Below, piece after piece: positions 33,906-44,740 of a DNA stretch of 64,000 bases (positions are counted from its first letter, which is position 1; each line of letters opens with the position of its first letter). The notes below the pieces were generated by a model. It ran no database searches, was not told the origin of the DNA, and was given only the letters and a program-made list of their open reading frames with translations. The DNA comes from Lumnitzera littorea. Its lineage: Eukaryota; Streptophyta; Magnoliopsida; Myrtales; Combretaceae. The position numbers and the translations under genes are program-made. The DNA lies in assembly GCA_024138015.1 (NCBI GenBank), contig JAMXBB010000004.1, positions 79,123,052 through 79,187,051 on the forward strand, given 5' to 3'.

Positions 33906-35830
33906 CCGAGTACAATGTTGATTACCAAGCTAGCTTATAAGATGACACTGATAGAGTTGGAGGAGCTAAGGGTACAATTAGAAGAGCTATAGAGTAAAGG
34001 TTTTATCAAATCGAGTATATCACCTTTAGGAGCATCGGTTCCCTTTGTCAAGAAAAAGGCCAATAGTGTAACATTGTGTATCAATTATAGGAAGTTAAAC
34101 AAGGTGACAATAAAAAACAAATACCCTTTACCTAGAATTAATGATCTATTTGATCAACTATAGGGAATGTAGGTATTTTCCAAAATAGAGTTGAGGTCAG
34201 GGTATCACTAATTGAGAATCAAGGAAGAAGACATTTATAAGACAGCCTTCAGAATATGGTATGGGTTGTCTGAATTCTTAATAATACTGTTTGGCTTAAC
34301 AAATGCACTAGCGGCGTTCATAGATTTGCAAAATAGAGTCTTCAAAGATTTCCTTGATAAGTTTATTGTTGCCTTTATTGGCAACATATTGATTTATTAA
34401 AAGAGTAAAGAATAGCACATAGAGCAATTGAGGCAAGTATTAAACTAGTTACAAATTGAGAAGCTGTATGCTAAATTCAAGAAAAGTGAATTTTAGTCAA
34501 ATGTATCCTTTTTAGGGCATATTGTACATAAGGATGGTATTTAAGTTGACCTAGAGAAGTAAAAGGATGTAATAGATTGGCCTAAACCACAGTTAGTAAC
34601 TAAGATTTGAAGTTTCTTAAGGTTAGCAAGTTACTATAGGTGCTTTGTTGAAGAGTTCTCTAAGATAGCTGTACTATTCACCAATTTAACAAGAAAGGGC
34701 TAAAATTTGATTGAAATGATCAATATGAAGCCAATTTCTTGAAATTGAAAGAGAAGTATGTATCAACACTAATTTTAGCACTACCCCAAAGTGGAAAAGA
34801 GTATACAATATATAATGATGCTTTAGTCCAGGGATTGGGGTGTGTTTTCATTCAAGAAGGGTGAGTGTTTGACTATGTCTCTCATCAATTGAAGCCTTAT
34901 AAAAGAAATTATCTAATCCATAATCTAGAGTTAGTAGCAGTTAGTCTTGTTACTAAAGTTGTGGAGGCATTATCAGAATGGTGAGAAGTGTAAGGTGTAA
35001 ATAGACCGTAAAAGTTTAAAGTACATTTTCACACAAAGAGAGTTAAACATGCAATAGAGACAATGGTTGAAGCTAATTAAGGACTATGAATCGATATTCT
35101 TTATCACCCCAAAAAGGTTAATGTAGTAGTAAATGCTCTCAGCAAGAAGAAAGGAAATACTGCTAAACTCATTACCTCTTATAAACCGTTGTTAGAAGAT
35201 ATGCATAAGTTATAACTAGAGGTAATCACTTAAGAAGTTAGAGCTAAGTTGGTAGGGTTGTGCATTCAACCAATGTTAGTGGAAAGAATAAGAGCCCTAC
35301 AGGTTGAAGATGTGGGTATTTAGGAAATCAAGAGTAGAGTAGATCAAACTAAGGCAATTGAATTTAATATTAATGAAGGAGGAATCCTTAGATATAGGAA
35401 CAAGCTATATGTACCTAATGAGAAAAGGTTTTAAAAGGAGTTCCTAAGAGAAGCCCATTATTTCTAGTTATTTAGTGTATCCTGGCAGCACCAAAATGTA
35501 CAAGGACTTAAAAGACTACTATTAGTGGAATAATAAAAAGCAAGAGATTGCTAAGTATGTTTCCAAGTGTACGACATATTAGATGGTGAAAACTAAACAC
35601 CAGAGGCTAGGAGGAGAGCTATAGTTGCTTCCTATACTAGAGTGGAAATGCAAGCATGTGACAATAAACTTCGTTACACAACTATCTAAGACTAAGGAAA
35701 AGTGCAATACCATATGGGTAATGGCTAATAGGCTAATGAAGATGGCCCATTTCATACCCATTCAACTAGATTATACCTTAGAAAGGCTAGGATAGTTGTA
35801 CATTCATGATATTGTAAGATTGCATAGTTA
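33906..35830 (+). pseudogene. E3 reverse transcriptase, RNase H and integrase, degenerate
   Basis: RT: SKGFIKSSISPLGASVPFVK, then LCINYRKLNKVTIKNKYPLPRI, GLTNALAAF and VAFIGNILIY, where the catalytic Asp-Asp pair (usually IDD) is Gly-Asn (34380-34385). Connection: FLGHIVHKDGI and FLRLASYYRCFV. Integrase: a zinc-finger region near 35430-35580 and NTIWVMANRLMKMAHFIPIQ (about 35708), where the first core Asp is Asn. Stops occur throughout. The sequence fades beyond 35830. Confidence 0.83.
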
Positions 35831-35859
35831 GTAGTGATGATTACTTTTGATAGGAACAC

Positions 35860-36662
35860 ATAACGATTTGGGATGTCCTTAGTTTAGAGTGTTATAGGTT
35901 CGCAAGATGAAGGGTTTTGCTAAGTCACAAACATAAAGATAGCAATTATGAAAAGTGATTACTTGTCATTGTTCGTAAATAGAGCTTAGTTACTAACAAA
36001 GAGTCTTCTTTTGAACCTATGCTTTCTCACTACCTCTTCGTACTTATACCTACTTTTGTAACTTGATATCTTACTTAAGCATTGAAGTGGCAATATCAAA
36101 GTCATTCTAATAGCCTCATAGCCTAATCTGTTTTATTTTGTAGGCCTTTTACTAATTAGACAATTAAGTTACTCGTTTACTAAATTTCACTATCAATAAA
36201 GTCAATACTTCTTTCTAAACATACTCTTGAACTACTTTGAAAACATACTTCTTTCTCATTGTCTTTTTTTTTTTTTTTTTTTTTTAAATTTCGGATTTAG
36301 AATTTTTTTTTCTTTTTTGCATTTGGATCTCAATATTAATAAAGGTTTGGAAATGGATGTTATTTTTAACGTAACGACACATTTTACTGCTTGATTAACC
36401 AACGTAATTACATTGAATATATAACAAAGTATTAAATGAATAAACGAACTAATTAAAAAAATGGCAAAATTTGCAAAAGAAAAAGAAAAAGTTGCACAAA
36501 ATCGGGAAAATAAAAAAAATGGCTATTTCCATCCAACCCTGGGCTTTACGTCCCTCCGACACAGCGACGAAGTACCAGTGGCTTAAACCCTCTTCTGCGT
36601 TTTGAATGACTCTTGAGCAGCTTCTTCTTCACATTCAAATGCCTTGAACAAGCAAAACTAAA
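35860..36662. other. Intergenic, upstream of the PARN-like gene
   Basis: No gene. T homopolymer at about 36266-36285. The last 120 bases are less AT-rich (CGACACAGCGACGAAGTACC near 36560) and probably hold the promoter end and 5' leader of the next gene. I cannot place a TATA box with confidence. Confidence 0.5.
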
Positions 36663-39600
36663 ATGGGGAAGTTCCACTTCTTACTCCATCTCCAGGCACG
36701 TTCTCTCTCTTCTTTCAGTCCAAAAGCTCCTCCGACACTAACCCTACCTAAATGGAGCATAACCCAAGTCACCAAATCCAATTTCCCAGACTCACTCCAA
36801 CAGATCGAGATCCATATTTCCAACTCCCATTTCGTCGCCATTTCTTTGCAGAAAGCTGGTTCTCCCTCCTCCCCATGGCATCGTATCTCTGCTGTCGACT
36901 CCGTTGACACGGCGTACTTCAAGGCCAAGAACGCCGCTGAGAGGTTTCAGGTCCTCCAGTTTGCTGTTTGCCCGTTTACTATCGAGGGCACTACAGTAAC
37001 TGCATACCCGTGAGTATTTTATTTTATTTTATTTTCCCTGGTAATGTTATATGCTTTGATACTATGATGTAAGCAGAAATTTTATTAAAGGAGTGGAATT
37101 TAGATAACGCTGCACAGAGAGGATATAATTACATGAAATTCGTATTAAGAAAAAAAGAACCCTTGCAAAAGCAATTGTAGTAATTCCTGATAGGAAACGA
37201 TGTTCGGGCTCAAGCATGGAATCGTTTGAAATAATAATATGGTTACCGGCTGCAATTACATGATATGTGTAAGCTGTATTTGACAAACAGTTGGAGAGTA
37301 AATTAGTTAGTTAGTTCAATGCTTAATCAATTCTGCGGAGTTTTAACACTTATGTAAGTTGATGTGAAATTGTTACCCCCTATGAAGTTGGACAATAAAG
37401 TTGGTGTAGGATATTGCACATTGTTACCCGTATGCCCTCTTGTATACGCGTATATTCTTTCACTTTCCAATGAATACAATTTCTTATTATTTTCATTAGA
37501 AGCTTGATGGGGATACAGTTTGGTGATGTAAGTGTATCAGAAGATGTGATTCCTAGTGGGAGAGGAATATAATTCTAAGGGATTGAGAGCACTAGACTTA
37601 CATATTTTAATCCCTTTTCGTATATCCATGCTGAGATCTTGTTCAAGGGACATTAGATTGATGAGGTTATTGCAAGATGCTTATGTAACTGGGTTATCTT
37701 ACTTGTTTCCTTTCATAAAAGACACAAGTGCATATTTTGGTTTTGGATTGTACAGATATTACACTGAATGAAGTGGTAATTTAATGTGGTTTCATTTTGT
37801 TATTTTGTTTCAAAAATTTGGTGCACTACATCTTGTTAGTCTGGTTTTTTATACAGTTAATTCAAAATCTTAAAACCCCCCCCCCCCCCCCCCCATATTT
37901 TGCTGGGAGTACTTTTTGTGACAAGATAATCACTCAAATTATATAAGAATATGATATATCTCGTAACCAAAATTCATTAACTGTGATAAGTATCCTACAT
38001 TTTCTAGTGATAAGGTTCTGATTGCAAAATGCATCATCGGTTGCCTGTTGAATTGAAGTTTTCTTGGTCCTAAGTAGATGGCACAACACTTTTGGTGTTT
38101 ATTACACGATTACTTAGTGAGTTAGGTCTAAGTAATAACGCCTCTAATGGATATTTGAGAGGGTCTCTTGAGTTGCTATTGGGACAAAAACTTGCGTAGA
38201 ACTCTTAGAAAAGCATGAATAACAAATCGAGTCTCTTTTTACCATGAATTCTACTAATTTCCTACATAGCATCTGATTGATAAGCTTTGTCTTTAAATAG
38301 CTAATATTTTTAGTCTCTTTTTATGTTGACTGTAGATTGTACAAACCCAACATTGAGTGATGGCTTTAACAAATGATAATGTGTTTCCGTGTGTTTTCTT
38401 GTTAGGTGTAGACATGGACCCTCAAGTAGATTGCAGAGTTGCTGGAATTTTCACTTAAGATAGAACTAGCTTAACTTCCATAGGTTTTAAGATTCAACTC
38501 TTATCAAGGAAAAAGAAAAATAAAATTTCTCACTAACAAGTGAAGCTGTGGGAACCTAGTGGTGTTCTCTTTTGCAAATAACCTAAAGCAGCAAGGCTAC
38601 TTGTTCCACATCATTTCTTTTCTTTTTTTCTTTTTTATTTTCTTATTTCTATTTCAGTACTGTTTTATTGTTGGTGAACAATATCCACGATGGAACACTA
38701 CTTTTTCAAAGCTAATTCTCCTATTTGCTCTCCAACACTAATACCTTTGCTTGATGCAGATACAACTTCCACTTGTTCCCTAGGGATGAAATGAAAATCG
38801 GGATGCCATCTTATAGTTTTTCCTGTCAGTCAATACATTTGGCTTCCATGGCTCAAGAGGGTTTTGATTTTAATGCCTGCATTTATGATGGTAAGCATGT
38901 ATTTGGGACTTTCTTTTGGAGCATGCTTTTTCAGTGGAATTGAAAGATGGGAAAATATTGTCAAAAGAGGAGGAATGAAATAGATAGGAAAAGGATTGAA
39001 TTGTATATCAAGAATATGGAATTTAGAAGGGGTATTTGAATACTATCTGTCCATTTCTGGGGATGAGGTTGGTTACTTTGAGTTTGTTATTTTTACAGGA
39101 ATCTCCTACTTATCCAGAGTTCAAGAATCTAAAGCAAAAGTTCTCATAGGGGATCCGATGCTTGTTAAACATACTGTCAAAACTTCCTCAAGCCTTTCTG
39201 TTGCAGATAATGTTTTTGTAGAGAGAATTAAGACACGAATCAAACAATGGAAAATGGCTTCTAATCCAAGTGTGTCGTCAAGTAATAAGGGTGCAAATGG
39301 TAAGAAAGGTTTCCATTTGGATCCCCTTTCCGTTGGTGTTGTCTGATCTCTTTATGGTCTTTACATGCTTATTCATCATGGACAGAAGCTCTTCTTACAT
39401 CACTGAGAAAACTTGTATTGGGAAGTCAAAAGTACATGTCAAGACCAAGCATTGATGTTGATGTCTGCAGCGAACGTCAGGTGCAGCTTACACTGGAGGT
39501 AGGTGGCCTGATGTCATCTTTTGGTAATATTTAGATTTATTGGTGCTCAGATGGTTGCAGTGACTATGTTGATGCTGGTTAATGCAGATGTTGGCAGAGT

Positions 39601-41128
39601 TCTCTGATGATCTAGTTCCTTTCATAATTCCAGCGAAGGATGGTGGGACCCAGGCAGTGCGTATTGTATTGACCAGCTCAAAACAAGACAAAGACCTTTT
39701 AGAGGTTGGAAGTATCATTCATATTGGTTTTAGATCTTCAGTTTCTTGTTTAGCTAGACTGTTAATTATGGTTTCAATTGGCAGAAGGAGCTTCAAAATG
39801 TAGATGAAGAGCAGAGCAAGAGAATTCGAGGCTTCCGAGAGGTGATCGACTTGATTTCGGCTTCCAGAAAGGCTCTTGTCTCCAGCAATTTGCTCAATGG
39901 TCTCACTCTGTAGAGTACATCCCTGCATGCTTAAATGTAGAAATTTTGCCTTGTCTGTCTGTAAAGTTTTTAGTTTGTTAGCATGTGCCTTTTGCCTTCT
40001 CAGATCTCGCATCCATTCATCATATGTTCCTTGGTCCTCTGCCTGCAACCAAGGATGAATTCTTAAGTTCTTTGCACTTGGATTTCCACCATGTATATGA
40101 TGTAAACCATTTGATGAAGGCAGTTGTCCCTCAACGGAGAGCCACCAATGTAGCTGCATCTCTTTCCTTTTTGGAAAACCGGTTTTTCACATCCATCAAT
40201 TTAGAGGTTTCATCCAAAGGTAGATCCATCATGCATTTTAATTGTCTAGTAATCCGATTACCTATGTCTTAAAATGGGGTCTTTGGTGAATGATAAATAA
40301 AAAGAACTGTAACTGGCTTACTGCAGGTGAAAAATGGAATTGGTATCTGAGTAATCTTACTCTGTTCCAACTGGCCTGTAAAATTTATCACTGCTGCTTG
40401 TTATATTGTGGCGTTTTTTTTTTTTTCAGAGAAAAAAAAAAAAAAAAACTGCAATCTGACCTCTCGTGGTACCATTTACAGTTACTGAAGACAAAAGCCA
40501 GGTTCATGGGCATGATGTTGTAAATGTTTGTCATTTGTTTGCAAAATTGTGCTCGATACTAAAAATTGTTCCTGCCACCGGTCAATCTGATGGTGGGAAT
40601 AACAGCTCTCCCCTGGAAAGGTTCGCAAACTTCTTTGAACCTGGGTTGTCTGGCACCTATGATGCATTTCACCAGTCAGTCAAAGTTTGGACAAAGAGTG
40701 TAAAAACAGTAAGCTGTCAAGATATGGTTTTCCTTTGGGGATTTCAGTCCGGGGTCTCTGCTGGGGTACTGAAGCAACAGCTTCATGGTTCACATGAAGT
40801 TTTCTCTGGTGACTTCGATGTTAGATTGGTTGACAAGAGTTGTGCTATTGTTGTCTTCTGGAAAGCTGGCTTATCTGAAGCTTTGATTAGTGCCGTGGAT
40901 AGTGATGAGATCTCTGGAATAGTAAAGGAGTCGGTCTCAAATGGCTTTCGAGCTGCAAGTTATGTAGTTTACAGAAGAATATGTGAGCTAGGCTATTGGG
41001 AAGCAGATTTAGCCGATGCTTTTGACAAAATGCTGGCGGATTCGGATTCCCAATCCAAGGAGGCTGCAAGTAAGCCGCCTGAGATTTACTGGCATAGCGA
41101 CTCCATGATTCATTTGGATGAACTTTGA
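36663..41128 (+). CDS. Poly(A)-specific ribonuclease PARN-like protein
   Basis: Eight exons by phase: 36663-37009, 38760-38890, 39099-39299, 39386-39498, 39588-39704, 39785-39899, 40004-40219, 40482-41128; 628 aa. PARN enzymes shorten mRNA poly(A) tails; plant members act in RNA turnover, including for organelle transcripts. Seen: CAF1-family ribonuclease domain from about residue 35 (QVTKSNFPDSL, AERFQVLQFAVCPF, YNFHLFPRDEMKIGMPSYSF, FDFNACIYDGISYLS), then CSERQVQLTLEMLAEFSDD, and a C-terminal domain ending in HLDEL. Residues before 35 may be an organelle signal (inference). Of the DEDD acids, the first two positions in FVAISLQKAG are Ser61 and Gln63, while D342 and D425 align with the other two. 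The start ATG follows AAA and begins the conserved frame. The reading frame is clean, so it is a live gene. It most resembles the PARN-like paralogue rather than classical PARN. Confidence 0.92.
37876..37894. repeat. 19-nt poly-C tract in PARN-like intron 1
   Basis: An uninterrupted run of C after TAAAA, within an intron of 1750 bp. Long C runs are rare next to the many A/T runs here. It could form G-quadruplex or i-motif structures, or reflect a sequencing length error. Confidence 0.9.
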
Positions 41129-42679
41129 CGACATAACTTTGTGTAATGCCAGTTAAACATACTCTCCACATCACGGCAGGTCTGCTCAACTCTGATTTGG
41201 TGCCATTTATTGGTGAAGAGAAGAATCAGATTCTAATCATAGAGGCCCGAGCGTGGGATGCGTGTTTTGCGCATGTTTGTAAAGTATTCAGCTAAATTTG
41301 TTTAGGATCTATAAGCTTGTATTTTAAGTGTCAACTGTTGCCGTTTGTTCCCTTGAAAGTCTCGTGATGTTAAGTCGAGTAAAAGTCATAGTTCATTCAA
41401 ACATCTGATCGAATGCAAGGTAATTGCTGTCCCACTGAAATGGCTGTACATGGAAGACCTACATGGTTTGATAGTTTTACATGATTTACCTTTTTTTTTT
41501 TTTCTTACCCTACTTTATATGACCTATTAGAAATATAATGGATGCGATTAAATTTTGTAAAAAACTCATAACTAAATCGACTTAATTAAAATTAGGGAAA
41601 AATACAAAAGAAATTCTCAAGTTTACCTCATTTTTCCTTTTAGTCTTTAATGTTTCAAAATTTTTATTTAAGTTTTCAACGTTTGCAAACAAGTTCTTTT
41701 AATTGATAAATTTATATTTTGTAGAGTCATTTAGGTAATTGGGCTTTTGGCTTAATTTAATGTCATGGATTGGTTTAATAGGTTGATAATAGGGTTTAAG
41801 AAACTGGACTAAAACAAAAATATTTTAGAAAGATACAACTTAATAAGTTTGAAATAAGGATTGTTGGATTAGTTATGTTGGTTGCAATTTTACTCGGTTG
41901 ACTCGTGTGCAAAAAGTTGGCTTAAAAGAGGTTTCTTTAAGCTTGTTTGAACTTTGTTTAGTCTTAAAAGTAGCTATTTGAATTTAAATAAGAGTTATAA
42001 GCTTATCTTATTATTAATGAGTTTATAATCTTTTATTATAAGTTGTTAGACTTATCCAGAGGCTGTAGCCTAAGCTCATGGTTCATGTGAAAAAAAGGAG
42101 TAAATCTTAGCCATTAGATCATTTAAAGCCATTTAACGGTTGTTAGTATTATCAGATCTTAGCCATCCATCTTAGAATAACTTAATGGTTGAAGTTTATT
42201 CCTAAAATCTATAAGTAAGAGGTTTCTCCTCTCATTTGGGATCATTTTGAACACCAACTAATTTGAACGAATGCAGAAGCTTTATTAAAGTTACTCTATG
42301 AAAGATCAACAAACTATTTAGTGAAGAACGAATTAAGAGTATCCAGAAACACAAGACTTTATCTTTTGTCACATATGCACATGAGTGATCGAGTCTGCTT
42401 ATTCTTTCTTCCACACTTCTCTCTATTAGATTTGTATACATGTCATCAAATTAAGTGATCTCCAAGATTGATCATTATATGTGTTGATCAGGTGGAGACC
42501 AACTAATATATGTAGGTTTGAGTTGGACTAGGATTCACTTTCTACTCCTTGACACTTGCAAAAATCATTTTGTGGATAAGGCCACGAAGGCTCTCCGATG
42601 CTTAAGTCGGCAAAGAGGATTAAGAAAGGGAGATGCGAACATTGGAGACCTGGAGAACTGTGCTTGCCAAATGTATGTA

Positions 42680-42762
42680 TGAATTGTCAACTTCTCTTCT
42701 CGAAGGAAAGGAAGAAGTATGTGAGTCGTTAACTTCTCTTCTCTAGGGAGAGAAAGAAGTGT
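42680..42762. repeat. Tandem repeat, two 42-bp units
   Basis: Units beginning TGAATTGTCAACTTCTCTTCTC and TGAGTCGTTAACTTCTCTTCTC, each followed by a GAAAG-rich block. Non-coding. Confidence 0.75.
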
Positions 42763-43590
42763 ATGAGTCAAAGAGACAAAGAAAAGGATTCCAAAGAGCT
42801 AAATCGGATTTGCTTATTTGTTGTCACCTTTTATATGATTTACTTGTACATGTGGTAATTAGGGATTCATTTATACTAGTTACAGGCAAACAATGCATTC
42901 TACGGTAAGTGATGGAGTTTTACTATAGGTGATACGTTGTGGCCGATTGAGCTACCAAATCTAGAGCTAAATGATCTAGTAAGGGCAGAGGTATTCGACA
43001 TGCTAACCGTACTATGGATTTCAGACACTCATTAAGGATTTGTAGTAGGTTGTTGTTGTTAAAGATAAAAGTTGAGTTGAGACACTTATCGAGAGGTTAG
43101 TTGATGTTTGATGGAAAGAGTTGAGCTTCGAGCTAACCTTAGATGGTCGGTGAGTGTCGATTCATTGGTCGGAGATGATCTGTTTGGATATTCATTATTT
43201 GGCTCACCAAGCACGTTGCGATGCGAGGAACTGGCTCATCCTTAGTTGGCATTCTTCATTGGCGTGAACTCACGGACACATGAGAGAGTCATGTTGTGAC
43301 TCATGGGACCATTGCTTGCTCGGGTGTCTACTGAGTGTATCTTATGATGGGCTTTACTCGATAAGCCTTGGTTCAAGTGATAATCAAGTATTAACAACAT
43401 ATATAGCACATGATTGATCATTAGTAACAACCTCACCTATATATTTTATATTAGGAATGCATTAAAAAAAAAAAAAACCTTATACTCTTTCATTTCAATC
43501 TTTTAAATTTTTAAAATTTTTATTAACAAAGTGAAAGTTTTGTGTCTAGCAATTAAAGATAATAGTGAAAATATAAGGAAACAAAGAGAA

Positions 43591-43730
43591 TATGGTACAA
43601 AGTTTTTTATTCTCCAAGAGATTATGTTTCTCTTTGGAATCGCATAAAGAGCAGTGGAAATATGGTATAAAGTTTTTTATTCTCCAAGCAATTATGTTTC
43701 TCTTTGGAATTGCATAGAAAGTGACGGAGA
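43591..43730. repeat. Tandem repeat, two 70-bp units
   Basis: TATGGTACAAAGTTTTTTATTCTCCAAG and TATGGTATAAAGTTTTTTATTCTCCAAG start two near-identical 70-bp units, each with ATTATGTTTCTCTTTGGAAT. Non-coding. Confidence 0.85.
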
Positions 43731-44740
43731 AGAGTTTAAAGTTACTAAGAGAAAAAAGCAAAGCCACTTATAATAAGTGTTATTAAATTTGAATTAACTT
43801 ATTCGATTCAATTTGAATTTTTTATAAAACTAATACAAGTCATCTTTTTAGTCTTTATTAATAATGATTTTGATTTGATTTAATTGACTCGATTAGTGTA
43901 ACTCAATTTTTAACTATAATGTGTTTTTATCTTTCAATTCTTAAGGATTTAAATAACTTTTGTTATTTTATAAATAAGAATAAATTATATTATAATTTTT
44001 TTTTACCTCACTTTAATCTTGATTTGATATTAATTGATCCTTGACCTTTAGGCCCTTTTTGTTCAGAATTGAGAACATTACCTATAACATAACAATTGAA
44101 TTTACTAAATAAAAATAATGGTAGTAGTCCATTAAATTTTGACCTCCCTTTACGTGATGCAAAACAAATCAAATATAGCAATTTGGTTAATAAAATTAAA
44201 ATCATTATTTCATTTTTACTTATTACTTTTATATTATATTTGATATGTATGAATGTATTGGAATAAAATCAAATTATATTCTCATTTTTCATATTTAGAA
44301 ATATGTTTTAAAATTGAAATTAGTAGAATTACGATTTTATTTTCACTTCATTAATTATGATCAATTAAAATTATTTTTTAATCTAAAAAGAAATTATAAA
44401 ATATAATAATTAAAAATATTTTTGATAAATAATTATATTTAAAGATTTAATGTTATCTTATAAACTATATCCAAAAATAAAAAAAATAAATTTTTATTTC
44501 AAATCTTACTTCATTCCAGTCCATTCAAGTCTATTTCATTTTACTCCCCTCTTATCAAAGGTGACATCATATCAATAGCCATACAACTCGTCTCTTTTTC
44601 CCTTGTGATTTTACCAAACACAGTGCGAGCCTGAGCCTTTGTCTGGAGCTAACTCTCTTCTTCAGTTCAGTGTCGATCGCAAAACTCTACTCCATCCCTC
44701 ATTGATACAAAATTAGCATTTACCATACATACAATAGCAA

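Larger units (their letters stand above)
26160..35830 (+). mobile_element. E3: Ty3/gypsy retrotransposon on +, broken by three inserts
   Basis: The parts are in retrotransposon order but separated: LTR end plus PBS-like site (about 26195-26229), possible gag start (26491), gag (about 28600-29140), protease (32716-33275) and RT to integrase (33906-35830). Between them lie an anonymous insert (about 26620-28400), E4 (about 29145-32690) and a hAT-like insert (33276-33897). No 3' LTR is recognisable; the element fades at about 35830 within the integrase core. Its wording (IDWP, LRLASYYR, NTIWVMANRL) places it in a different gypsy group from E1, E2 and E4. Confidence 0.75.
41129..44740. other. Intergenic region with small tandem repeats
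   Basis: No recognisable gene between the PARN-like stop and the FAD gene. The 3' flank of the first runs to about 41500 (T12 at 41492-41503). Short tandem repeats occur at 42680-42762 and 43591-43730. The last 150 bases before 44741 become less AT-rich (GAGCCTGAGCCTTTGTCTGG) and probably are promoter and leader of the FAD gene. Open frames of 60-70 codons here lack any domain. Confidence 0.55.
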
